64,000 nucleotides of DNA from Pelagibacteraceae bacterium AG-426-I15 (GTDB lineage: Bacteria; Pseudomonadota; Alphaproteobacteria; Pelagibacterales; Pelagibacteraceae), in NCBI GenBank assembly GCA_003213135.1, contig QCNT01000001.1:124001-188000 (forward strand), given 5' to 3'. Both the position numbers and the translations under genes were made by a program. Positions 40,865 through 49,869 of the stretch are shown here, piece after piece. Numbering within the stretch: position 1 is the stretch's first letter; the number at the start of each line of letters is the position of its first letter. The notes below the pieces were generated by a model. That model did not search any database and was not told the origin of the DNA. It saw nothing but the letters and a program-made list of their open reading frames with translations.

Positions 40865-41755
40865 ATGTCGGAAAAATTAAAAGGTGTTTTTGCAGCTTCA
40901 ATGTCAGTTTTCAAAGCTGATTTAAGCTTAGATATTAAAGAAACTCTAAATCATGCAAAGAAAAATCTTGATGAGAATGGGGTTGGCTCCGCTTTTTTTG
41001 GTAGTACCGGATGCGGACAACTGATTTCAATTTCAGAAAAAAAAATGTTTATTGATGCTTTATCCAAGGAAAATTTTAAAGAAAAAATTTTAATAGGCAC
41101 TTCATGCAATAGTTTAAAAGATACAATAAATTTAATGAAGCATTCATCAAAGGCGGGTTTTAAATATTTTCTAATTATGAATGTTGCTTATTATAAAAAT
41201 GAAGATAATGGAGTTTATAATTTTTATAAGAACATAATTAAATCTGTACCCGAGTCTAAAATTGTGCTTTATAACTTTTCAAAATTAAGCGGATATACAT
41301 TTAGCCCAGAAGTTACAATAAGATTAATAAAAGATTTCCCAAAAAATATAATAGGAATGAAAGATAGTACCGGCAATCTTTGGAATAATTTTAAAGAGAA
41401 GAATTTTTCAATGTTTGTTGGGAGCGAAAAAAAATTACTTGACGGTCTCAAAGTAGGTGCCGCCGGTTGTATTTCAGCCACAACAAATTTAACAGGTTTA
41501 TTAGCAAAAAAAGTTTTCGATGATTTTCATAAAGATGGTAATTCAGCCAGCGACATAAAACTGAAAGCTTTAAGAACAGTTTTTGATGATACAGGTAATT
41601 TGATTTCCGCATTACATACTTTAAAAAGCTTAGAAAATGAAATTTATAAAAATATGCTTCCACCTCTTGAAATTTTGAGTGAAGAGAAAAAAAAAGAAAT
41701 GTTAAAAAAACTCAAAGAATTAAATTTTTTATCAAACAAAAATATTGCAGCATAA
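40865..41755 (+). CDS. Dihydrodipicolinate synthase/N-acetylneuraminate lyase family protein
   Basis: GSTGCGQLISISEKK, VLYNFSKLSGYTFS, IIGMKDSTGN (Schiff-base lysine). Confidence 0.88.
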   Translation: MSEKLKGVFAASMSVFKADLSLDIKETLNHAKKNLDENGVGSAFFGSTGCGQLISISEKKMFIDALSKENFKEKILIGTSCNSLKDTINLMKHSSKAGFKYFLIMNVAYYKNEDNGVYNFYKNIIKSVPESKIVLYNFSKLSGYTFSPEVTIRLIKDFPKNIIGMKDSTGNLWNNFKEKNFSMFVGSEKKLLDGLKVGAAGCISATTNLTGLLAKKVFDDFHKDGNSASDIKLKALRTVFDDTGNLISALHTLKSLENEIYKNMLPPLEILSEEKKKEMLKKLKELNFLSNKNIAA

Positions 41756-41758
41756 AAT

Positions 41759-42949
41759 ATGTTATTAGTTAGATTTTTAAACAACTTAATTAAAAAAGAT
41801 GGTTTCGTATTAGAGGATGCCAATAACAAAAGCCATTTAATTGGAAAACCAAATTCAGAAAACCCAATTAAAATGAAAATACATGATAAACAATTACACT
41901 ATAAGTTACTTTTATATCCCGATCTTTATTTTGGAGAGGCATATACTGAAGGAAAAATTTCATTTAAAAATGGGACTATAAGTGATTTTTTAGATCTTGC
42001 ACTACAAAATATTGGAAGAGAGAAAACAAATACCATAAGTGAATTTATAAATTCAATAAGAGGCTCTTATCGTTATTTAACAAATTTTAATTTTATCAAA
42101 AAATCTAAAATGAATGTTGCCCATCATTATGATATTTCAGATGAACTGTATTTCCTTTTTTTGGATCCTCTTAAACAATATTCATGCGCATATTTCAAAA
42201 AAGAAAGTGATACTTTGGAAGAGGCGCAGAAAAATAAAATAAACCATATTATAAAAAAACTTAATATTAAGGAAAACTCAAAAGTTTTAGATATTGGAAG
42301 TGGATGGGGGCATTTATCAATTGAAATTGCTAAACAAGCAAAATGTCAAGTGACAGGAGTAACTTTGTCTGAAAATCAGTATAATTACAGCTGCGCTAAA
42401 GTTAAAGAGCAAAATTTAGGAAATCAAGTTGAATTTAAATTAATGGATTACAGAGAAGTAAAAGAAAAGTATGATCGAATAGTCTCCGTGGGAATGTTCG
42501 AGCATGTTGGTAGAAAATTTTATAAAACTTTTTTTAATAAAGTTTTTGAAATTTTAAAAGATGATGGATTAGCCCTTTTACACACCATAGGTTCAATTAA
42601 TGCACCCAGAAGCCCTCAACCTTGGATTACAAAGTATATTTTTCCTGGTGGTTACACCCCAAGTCTTAGCGAAGTAGCCAACCCAGTGGAAAAATCAGGT
42701 TTAATCTTGTCTGATATTGAGGTTTTGAGGATGCATTATGCTCATACTTTAAGGAATTGGAAAGCAAGATTTAGAAAAAACAAAGATAAAGTTCTACAGA
42801 TGTTTGATGAAAGGTTTTTTCGAATGTTCGAATTTTACCTAGCTTCCTGTGAAATGGCATTTAAGCATGGAGATCAGGTTGTATATCAGCTTCAATTAAC
42901 TAAAAAATTAAACACAGCTCCCTCTACGAGAGACTATATTTATTCTTAA
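41759..42949 (+). CDS. cfa: Cyclopropane-fatty-acyl-phospholipid synthase family methyltransferase
   Basis: NVAHHYDISDELYFLFLDPLKQYSCAYF, VLDIGSGWGHLSIEIA, HTIGSINAPRSPQPWITKYIFPGGYTPSL. Confidence 0.93.
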   Translation: MLLVRFLNNLIKKDGFVLEDANNKSHLIGKPNSENPIKMKIHDKQLHYKLLLYPDLYFGEAYTEGKISFKNGTISDFLDLALQNIGREKTNTISEFINSIRGSYRYLTNFNFIKKSKMNVAHHYDISDELYFLFLDPLKQYSCAYFKKESDTLEEAQKNKINHIIKKLNIKENSKVLDIGSGWGHLSIEIAKQAKCQVTGVTLSENQYNYSCAKVKEQNLGNQVEFKLMDYREVKEKYDRIVSVGMFEHVGRKFYKTFFNKVFEILKDDGLALLHTIGSINAPRSPQPWITKYIFPGGYTPSLSEVANPVEKSGLILSDIEVLRMHYAHTLRNWKARFRKNKDKVLQMFDERFFRMFEFYLASCEMAFKHGDQVVYQLQLTKKLNTAPSTRDYIYS

Positions 42950-42974
42950 GTTGCTGCTATTAGTAAAATAGCCA

Positions 42975-44117
42975 ATGAAAAAGAGAAAAAAACAAAAAAA
43001 AACTTTTAAAAAAAGATCAAAACAAAGATCTTTCAAAAAAAGAAAAAAAATTAAAAAAGCGAAAAGACAGTTTAAGAAAAAAATTACCAAGAAACGAATA
43101 AAGAAAAAGAAAATAAAAATTAAATCAGGGAAGAAGAAACAGCAAATCGAATTATTTAAAATTTTTTCAAAGATCAGACCACCTAGTTTCGAAAGCATTT
43201 TTTCATATGTAAGCAGACCTGTTTTTGAGGCTTATTATAATTTTCAAAGAGATAGAAAGAGAAAACTTTTAAAAGCTCAAGAAGCCAAAGAAAAAGAGCA
43301 AGAAAGGATAAAAAAAGAAAAATTCGAACTTATTAGAAAGATGAAAGAAGAACAGTTAAAGGAGGAGGCTTACTATTCTAAAGAGCTCAAAAAGGATATG
43401 CGAATCTTTTTAAGAGAACAAGAAAGAGAGACAAGAAAACAAAAAGCGAAACAACAACAAGAGATTATTAACAACCTTAAGCTGAACAAACAAATAGCTG
43501 CGTTTGAGCTTAGACAAAATAAAGAGATAGCTGAACTTGAAAAGACTGCTTTCAAAGCTGAAAAAGAGGATTATCAGGAGGTGCTCGACCGTATTTCAGC
43601 AATAAGATTAAAATATAAAAATTTACGTTTAGAAAGTTATAGAAAAAAATTACAGGATCTTGGAATAGAAGTTAAAGGCGATGAAGATAAATCTGCTTTA
43701 CTTGAAAAAGAGAGAAAACTTTTATTACAAAAAACAGAAATTGAAAATACTTTAATGCCTTTCACAAGATCATTAAGATCTATATCTTTTTTCTGTAATC
43801 GGTCTCATATTTTAGGAAAACATTTGTCACCTCTAAAAATTATTGACTCTTCTCATGATACTGGGGAAGTATACTTAAAATGGTTAGATCTATCGGACTC
43901 TGAAGATTTTCTTTTACTATGCTACTTAAAAGATAATTCAATCGAAAGTAACAAGATAGTTTTAGAAATGAAAACTGATCCAGAAAAACATCTTAGTATT
44001 GAATTTGATATTAAATCAATTTTTCAATTCCAAGAAACTGCTATTGATAATGTTGTCAAAATGATTGAAAAAGAGAGAAATTCAAAAAAATCTTCAGAAC
44101 AAAAAAAAGCTAGTTGA
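42975..44117 (+). CDS. Hypothetical protein: lysine-rich N-terminus, long coiled coil, globular C-terminal domain
   Basis: 380-aa ORF in tight spacing with neighbours; no family recognised. Confidence 0.75.
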   Translation: MKKRKKQKKTFKKRSKQRSFKKRKKIKKAKRQFKKKITKKRIKKKKIKIKSGKKKQQIELFKIFSKIRPPSFESIFSYVSRPVFEAYYNFQRDRKRKLLKAQEAKEKEQERIKKEKFELIRKMKEEQLKEEAYYSKELKKDMRIFLREQERETRKQKAKQQQEIINNLKLNKQIAAFELRQNKEIAELEKTAFKAEKEDYQEVLDRISAIRLKYKNLRLESYRKKLQDLGIEVKGDEDKSALLEKERKLLLQKTEIENTLMPFTRSLRSISFFCNRSHILGKHLSPLKIIDSSHDTGEVYLKWLDLSDSEDFLLLCYLKDNSIESNKIVLEMKTDPEKHLSIEFDIKSIFQFQETAIDNVVKMIEKERNSKKSSEQKKAS

Positions 44118-45195
44118 TAAGTTCATCTAGTTTCTTAATTTCTCCAATTTTAAATATTATCGCGTCTTCTTTTTTAAAACCAAGTTTCTCAGCATTAGCC
44201 TTAAATCTAACCGGAGGTTCCCAAATTGGTTCCAAACTTAAAATCGAAGTACCCCAGTGCATTCCCACTACTTTTTTCACTTTTAAGTCTTTCATTAACG
44301 ACAAAAGTTCCTCAGGATTTGCATGAGCTGTAGATTTGTCTTTGACGTTAACAATAGGAAAGAAATTGTAAGCACCAATATTTCCAAAACCTAAATCTAT
44401 TGGACCAAATTTTTCCCCTAAATCTTTATAAAAAGGCGCAGGCCCAGTATCACAGGCAAAAAAGATTTTCTTACCTTTGTACTCGATTAAAAAACTCCCC
44501 CAAAGACTTCTATTTGTATTTCCATCTCCCCAAATCCAACGTTTGCTCCAATGTTGAGCGGGTAGCATTGTCACTGAGATTTCATTATTAATTTTAATTT
44601 TATCAAACCAATCCATTTCTCTAACATTATCTTTTTTATAACCATTTCTTGTAAAATATTTTTTAAGTTTTAAGGGAACGAGTACTTTAATATTTTTATC
44701 AGGGAAATTTTTTATCGTTCTAATGCTCATATGATCGTAATGATTATGGGTAAGTAAAAATAAATCCATTTTTGGAATTTCCTTAAGTGAAAGCGGTGAC
44801 TCTATATATTTTTTGGGACCAAACCATAAAGGGCCATAATTTTTTTCAAAAACTGGATCTGTAATAATTGTAGTATTTCCAAGCTTTATAATAAAACTCG
44901 CATGATCAATCCACATAACATACGAATCTGATTTATGTTTTTGAAGGTTTTTTAAAACTATTTGCTTATCAATTACATGTTCAGGAGGATAATTAATCTC
45001 AAGTTTCTTTTTTTCTTCTCTAAAAACTTTCCAGTTCCATTTAAAATTAGGATCTCTTTGGGGTCCACCCTCTGGGTTTCTAAAAGCAAATAGCTTCCCG
45101 TCTTTTATAATATGATGATAAGGTGGTTTTTCCATTGAATTAAGATTATTAAAAGAAAAAAGAAAAACTACAAATAGTAAAAGTTTATTCACCAC
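44110..45195 (-). CDS. Metallo-beta-lactamase-fold hydrolase (NAPE-PLD/UlaG-like)
   Basis: WIDHASFIIKLGNTTIITDPVF, LLTHNHYDHMS, FFACDTGPAPFY, VVGMHWGTSILSLEPIWEPP; signal peptide; GTG start. Confidence 0.9.
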   Translation of the reverse strand: MVNKLLLFVVFLFSFNNLNSMEKPPYHHIIKDGKLFAFRNPEGGPQRDPNFKWNWKVFREEKKKLEINYPPEHVIDKQIVLKNLQKHKSDSYVMWIDHASFIIKLGNTTIITDPVFEKNYGPLWFGPKKYIESPLSLKEIPKMDLFLLTHNHYDHMSIRTIKNFPDKNIKVLVPLKLKKYFTRNGYKKDNVREMDWFDKIKINNEISVTMLPAQHWSKRWIWGDGNTNRSLWGSFLIEYKGKKIFFACDTGPAPFYKDLGEKFGPIDLGFGNIGAYNFFPIVNVKDKSTAHANPEELLSLMKDLKVKKVVGMHWGTSILSLEPIWEPPVRFKANAEKLGFKKEDAIIFKIGEIKKLDELIN

Positions 45196-45286
45196 CTTTT
45201 TTATCGCTTTTGGAGTTAAAATTCTTCAAAATTAATGCGACAAAAAAGGCTGCGAATAAAATTAGAGTAATGCCGATTACAATCAT
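45185..45286 (-). CDS. Putative 33-aa single-TM membrane protein (not in ORF track)
   Basis: Own translation: MIVIGITLILFAAFFVALILKNFNSKSDKKGGE*; ATG start, hydrophobic segment then basic tail; overlaps the start of the downstream MBL gene by 11 nt. Confidence 0.5.
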   Translation of the reverse strand: MIVIGITLILFAAFFVALILKNFNSKSDKKGGE

Positions 45287-45307
45287 ATTTTTTTAGGTTT
45301 TAAAAAA

Positions 45308-45517
45308 TTATGATTTTTTAAGCTTTTTAGGACAATAATCTGCTGACACCCTATTTTTAAACTCTTTCTCAGATATCAGATTAGACTTGAACCAAACCAG
45401 GCTTTTCTCATAACTCCCTGCTTTACTCATCTTTGTACACTTGGGTCCCAAAGTTACTTTGCTTGTACAATTTATCAAAAGTAACGAACAAACAGTAATT
45501 AATATAATATTTTTCAT
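45308..45517 (-). CDS. Small lipoprotein, 69 aa
   Basis: MKNIILITVCSLLLINCTSK with lipobox LINC, polar C-terminus. Confidence 0.65.
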   Translation of the reverse strand: MKNIILITVCSLLLINCTSKVTLGPKCTKMSKAGSYEKSLVWFKSNLISEKEFKNRVSADYCPKKLKKS

Positions 45518-45570
45518 TTGTTAATATTATTTATTGTTTTTGTTTTAAGAGGGGCACAATTTTGTTTTTT

Positions 45571-46368
45571 TTATGCGTCCAAAATAATTCTGTGCATTAA
45601 TCTTCTTCCTTGAAAGGGCGTTGCTGAATGAATAACCGAGTGATTATCCCAGATGACTATAGTGTTTTTTTCCCAAGAAAAACTAGTTTGAAACTCTTTT
45701 TTCGTTTGATGGTTGAACAAAAAATTTAAAAGATTTTTAGATTCTTCTTCACTTAGATTTTTTATGGCAATTGTGTGGCCTGGACTTAAATAAAGTGTTT
45801 TTCTACTACCAACTTTTTTTACAATTGAGTGTTCAGCTAAAAAATCTTTTGATTTTCCAGTTCCTCGCTCAGCTTCTCTCTCAAGTCTTGTTATTGATAT
45901 TGGTCCCGCTGAACTAAAAACACCAATAAGACTTTCAATTTTATCTTTAGTTTTTTGATCTAATGCTTCGTAAGATGCTAATTGAGAGGCAAAAAGAGTT
46001 TGACCTTGGTCTTTCTTAACTACTTTCCCCATAAGGCAAGTGTATTTAGGGGTTTTACTTAAATAACTGCTATCCGTATGCCATCCTTCACCGTAAGATT
46101 TTCCTTTATCGTTCTCTTTCCTTTCAACAACGGTGATACCTTTGTGGTTTTCTAAATCTTTTAACATTGGATATTCTTTAATTTTTCCAAGCTGATTAGC
46201 GAACTTTAAATATTCTGCTGGCTCCAAATTTTGGTCTCTGAAGCACACAAAACCGTAGTTATTAAGAGCTTCTTTGATTTGATTAATATTTTTTGGCTCT
46301 ATTAATTTAATATTAAACGAGATTGAAGCCCCGATATTGTTTTTAAACGGTTCTATTTTTATATTCAT
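45571..46368 (-). CDS. TauD/TfdA-family Fe(II)/2-oxoglutarate dioxygenase
   Basis: GFVCFRDQNLEPAEYLKFANQLG, GWHTDSSYLSKTP (HxD), WDNHSVIHSATPF. Confidence 0.93.
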   Translation of the reverse strand: MNIKIEPFKNNIGASISFNIKLIEPKNINQIKEALNNYGFVCFRDQNLEPAEYLKFANQLGKIKEYPMLKDLENHKGITVVERKENDKGKSYGEGWHTDSSYLSKTPKYTCLMGKVVKKDQGQTLFASQLASYEALDQKTKDKIESLIGVFSSAGPISITRLEREAERGTGKSKDFLAEHSIVKKVGSRKTLYLSPGHTIAIKNLSEEESKNLLNFLFNHQTKKEFQTSFSWEKNTIVIWDNHSVIHSATPFQGRRLMHRIILDA

Positions 46369-46985
46369 TACTCACTACTAAAATAGATATCTCTATAATA
46401 TGCAATAATTTTTTGTTTGGAATTATTTGAGTCAGAAAATATGGCAATAAAGTTTGTGAAAGAAATACCGTGTGTTTTTTCAAGCAATTCCCTTACATTT
46501 ATTTTTCGAGTATGCCATTCTCCACTTTTGTCACTTGAAATGACATAATCTCTACTTCCTTTTGTCCAAGGGCTTTGTTGAAGATAACCTTCCTCCAAAA
46601 AGGATGAGTGAGCCAAGCTCATTAGTTTTGAACCAATTTTTTTTCCATAGCCGACCATTACTCTTGCCGTCCAGTCATGTCCCTTTTTAGTTTTTTGGTC
46701 AATTTTTTTAAAATCTTTTTCAATTTTAAATGAAATATTTAAAAAGGGCATTTCTTTAAGAAGGTCTTTATCTATTTCCATACCTAGACCCGTTGCGCTA
46801 TCCTCAGCCTCTGCTTTTAAATACCAACCTTTTTCATCCTTATCATTTGTATAAATAGTTTTTTTACCAAACCCTCTTTTTGTTAGAAGCTTCATTCCTT
46901 CATCGCTAAAATCGATTCGGAATTCTTTTGAATTAGCAGCGGTAAAAATTAGCAATGCGGACAAAAAATATGCAAAAAATCTCAT
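46368..46985 (-). CDS. Exported DUF3047-like protein
   Basis: Signal peptide; PFLNISFKIEKDFKKIDQKTKKGHDWTARVMVGYG; family call from recollection. Confidence 0.6.
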   Translation of the reverse strand: MRFFAYFLSALLIFTAANSKEFRIDFSDEGMKLLTKRGFGKKTIYTNDKDEKGWYLKAEAEDSATGLGMEIDKDLLKEMPFLNISFKIEKDFKKIDQKTKKGHDWTARVMVGYGKKIGSKLMSLAHSSFLEEGYLQQSPWTKGSRDYVISSDKSGEWHTRKINVRELLEKTHGISFTNFIAIFSDSNNSKQKIIAYYRDIYFSSE

Positions 46986-47043
46986 GAATTACATTATTTA
47001 AATTAAAATTTGTAATTTGGCAAATACACCGTATATATAAATT

Positions 47044-48075
47044 ATGGATACATTACTTATTACACTTGTGGTTGTTTTATTAGTTTTAAACATTGTTGTG
47101 ATATTTTTCCTATTAAGCAATAAACAACAAAAAGACGATGATCCTACTCAGACATTTAAAGATGAATTTAATTCTTTTAAAGAGTCTTTTAGCCAATCTT
47201 TTGGTCACATGTCCAAAGATATTGCAAAAGATATGTCTGGTGCTTTAACAAGAGTCGATGAGAAAGTGGGAGTATTTAATAAACAAGTGGAGTCCTTAAA
47301 TAAGAGCCAAGATAACTTTAGTCGAATTCTTGCAGGAGTAAAACAATATGGAGTTTTAGCAGAATTTTCTCTAGCATCACTTTTAAAAGATTTATTGCCA
47401 GCCTCTCAATATATCGAAAACGTAAAAATGAAACCAGATGAAACAAGTGACACAGTAGAATTTGCGATAAAACTTCAAGATGTTCTTGTTCCGGTAGATA
47501 GTCATTGGCCAATTGAAAAATTTAAAGAGATAGATAATGCATATCAGGCAAAGGATAAAGAAGCATTAGCTGAGGCTAGAAAAGATTTGGCTACAGCTTT
47601 TAGAAATAAAGCAAAAATAGTAAGTTCAAAATATATTGCACCTCCAAAAACAACTGATTTTGCAATTGTTTATGCTCCAACCGAAGGATTGTTCGCTGAA
47701 CTTTCAAGTTATCGCGATCCTAAGACCAAAGAGCTTTTACTTGAAGAACTTAGAACAAAATACAAAATTACAATTGCAGGACCTAATACGCTGTCTGCTC
47801 TTTTACAATCTTATCATCTTGGTTTTCAAACACTCAAAGTTCAAAAGCATGCAACTCATATTTACAATGATTTAAAACTAATCTCTAGAAGATTTGAAAA
47901 GCATTTTGATGGAATTGTAGATTTAAGAAAAAAATTAGAACAAGCTATGACTACAACCGACAGTTTTGGTAGAGATGCCCGTTCTATAATGAATACTCTT
48001 AACAACATCAAAGATCCCGGAACAGTAAAAGAGACAGTCGAAGAAAATTCTGATAAAATTAAAGTCTTTAAGTAA
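47044..48075 (+). CDS. rmuC: RmuC-family protein
   Basis: N-terminal TM, coiled coil, then VPVDSHWPIEKFKEI and DFAIVYAPTEGLFAEL. Confidence 0.85.
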   Translation: MDTLLITLVVVLLVLNIVVIFFLLSNKQQKDDDPTQTFKDEFNSFKESFSQSFGHMSKDIAKDMSGALTRVDEKVGVFNKQVESLNKSQDNFSRILAGVKQYGVLAEFSLASLLKDLLPASQYIENVKMKPDETSDTVEFAIKLQDVLVPVDSHWPIEKFKEIDNAYQAKDKEALAEARKDLATAFRNKAKIVSSKYIAPPKTTDFAIVYAPTEGLFAELSSYRDPKTKELLLEELRTKYKITIAGPNTLSALLQSYHLGFQTLKVQKHATHIYNDLKLISRRFEKHFDGIVDLRKKLEQAMTTTDSFGRDARSIMNTLNNIKDPGTVKETVEENSDKIKVFK

Positions 48076-48088
48076 GTTAATTTCCTAA

Positions 48089-49513
48089 ATGCCAAATTTT
48101 GTATTTTATGATTTTGAAACAAGTTCATCCAATAAACAATGGGGTCAAATTATTGAAATCGGTGCAATCCTAGCCGATGACGAACTCAATGAGTTAGATA
48201 GATTCGAGTCTAGATGTAGACTATCCCCCGGAATAATTCCAGAAGCAATGTCATTAATTGTAACCAATACTTCACCAAAAAAATTAAAAGAAATTAACCT
48301 ATCGCATTATGGAATGGTAAGACAATTTGTTGAAAAATTAAAAAGTTGGGGCAAAGTCACATACATAGGTTGGAACAATATTGAATTTGATCAGATTTTT
48401 TGGAGAAATACTCTGTTTCAAAATCTTGAGTATCCTTTTACATCTACAACAAATGGAAATAGGGAGGGAGATTTACTGAACCTCGCAAGGGCTGCCAATC
48501 TCTATTACCCAAATACACTTAAAAATGCGATTAATGCAAAAGGAAATTTAGAATACAAACTAGATACAATGGCCCCACTCAATGGAATTAAGCATATAGC
48601 TCACAGGGCAATAGGAGATTGTGGTGCAACATTAGAGGTTGCAAGAATAATTAAGAAGAAAGCCCCCAGTGTTTGGAATAGTAGCCTTCTTACTTTAGGT
48701 AAAGATGAAAGTTTAAAAATTATTAAAAGTGAAAAACTTTTTTGTGCTAATGAATTTTACTATGGAAAGGTTGTGCCTTTCGTTCAAACCTTTGTTTGCC
48801 AGCATCCTATATATCAATGGCCAAAAACATTTGATTTAAAACATGATCCAAGTGTTTATATGAATATGCCAGTTGAAGTTTTAAAAACAGAACTTAAAAA
48901 AGCCCCTAAAGTTCTAAGAACCTGTCGACACAATAAACATCCCATAGTAATGAACCCCTCTTATATTGACCATTTTGAGGAATATAAAATGATTGGAATA
49001 AATAAATTAACTGAAAGAGCCGAAATTGTAAGAAAAAATAAAAAATTTTCAGAAAAAGTAGAATTAATTTTAAGAGATGAGGCTCAAGAAAAAGTAGAAA
49101 CTAAATCACAAGAAGATATTTGTGAAGAGGAAAGTTTATACAATTTTTCACCTCAACAAAGTGAAGATAATAAAATTTTATCAGGTTTCCACGAAGCAGA
49201 ATGGGATAGAAAACTTTCATATTTACAGAAATTTAAAGATAAAAGATTTCACTATTTTGGAAAAAAACTAATTTATCAAGAAAAACCAGATCTTTTACCC
49301 AAAGAAGACTACGACGAAATTCACAGCACAATTTTAAAAAGAGTTCTTTCAACAACTGACGACAAAAAATGGAATACAATACCTAGAACATATAAAGAGA
49401 TTGATGATTTAAGAGCAAAGTTTGAAAAAAGTAAGGAAACTGAAAAACTTAAAATGCTTGAAGAGATTAACGTATACGTTGAAGAGCTTGAAAAATCTTA
49501 CACTACCGCGTAG
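48089..49513 (+). CDS. sbcB: Exodeoxyribonuclease I
   Basis: FVFYDFETSSSNKQWGQIIEIGAILAD, YIGWNNIEFDQIFWRNTLF, HRAIGDCGATLEVARII. Confidence 0.93.
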   Translation: MPNFVFYDFETSSSNKQWGQIIEIGAILADDELNELDRFESRCRLSPGIIPEAMSLIVTNTSPKKLKEINLSHYGMVRQFVEKLKSWGKVTYIGWNNIEFDQIFWRNTLFQNLEYPFTSTTNGNREGDLLNLARAANLYYPNTLKNAINAKGNLEYKLDTMAPLNGIKHIAHRAIGDCGATLEVARIIKKKAPSVWNSSLLTLGKDESLKIIKSEKLFCANEFYYGKVVPFVQTFVCQHPIYQWPKTFDLKHDPSVYMNMPVEVLKTELKKAPKVLRTCRHNKHPIVMNPSYIDHFEEYKMIGINKLTERAEIVRKNKKFSEKVELILRDEAQEKVETKSQEDICEEESLYNFSPQQSEDNKILSGFHEAEWDRKLSYLQKFKDKRFHYFGKKLIYQEKPDLLPKEDYDEIHSTILKRVLSTTDDKKWNTIPRTYKEIDDLRAKFEKSKETEKLKMLEEINVYVEELEKSYTTA

Positions 49514-49548
49514 TTGACTTTTTTTAAAAAAACTCTAATTATAATTTT

Positions 49549-49869
49549 ATGGCCACAAAAAAAGTAACAGATGAAAGTTTTGAGTCAGACGTTATTAAGT
49601 CACAGAAACCAACCATTGTAGACTTTTGGGCAGAATGGTGTGGGCCATGTAAACAGATTGGCCCAATTTTAGAAGAGATTTCAAATGAAATGTCAAATGA
49701 GGTTGTGATTGCCAAACACAACATCGACGAACAACCAAATACACCAACAAAATATGGAATTAGGGGTATTCCTACGATGCTTTTATTTAAAGCAGGCGAA
49801 CTTAAAGCTACCAAAGTCGGAGCCACAACAAAATCAAATATTGTGTCTTGGATAAAAGAAAATATTTAG
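49549..49869 (+). CDS. trxA: Thioredoxin
   Basis: VDFWAEWCGPCKQIGPILEEI; GIRGIPTMLLFKAGE. Confidence 0.97.
   Translation: MATKKVTDESFESDVIKSQKPTIVDFWAEWCGPCKQIGPILEEISNEMSNEVVIAKHNIDEQPNTPTKYGIRGIPTMLLFKAGELKATKVGATTKSNIVSWIKENI

Noticed and set aside
42908-43198. 96-aa minus-strand F/L-rich ORF that looks membrane-like
   Set aside because: It is the complement of the lysine-rich codons of 42975-44117 (AAA read as TTT), so hydrophobicity is an artefact
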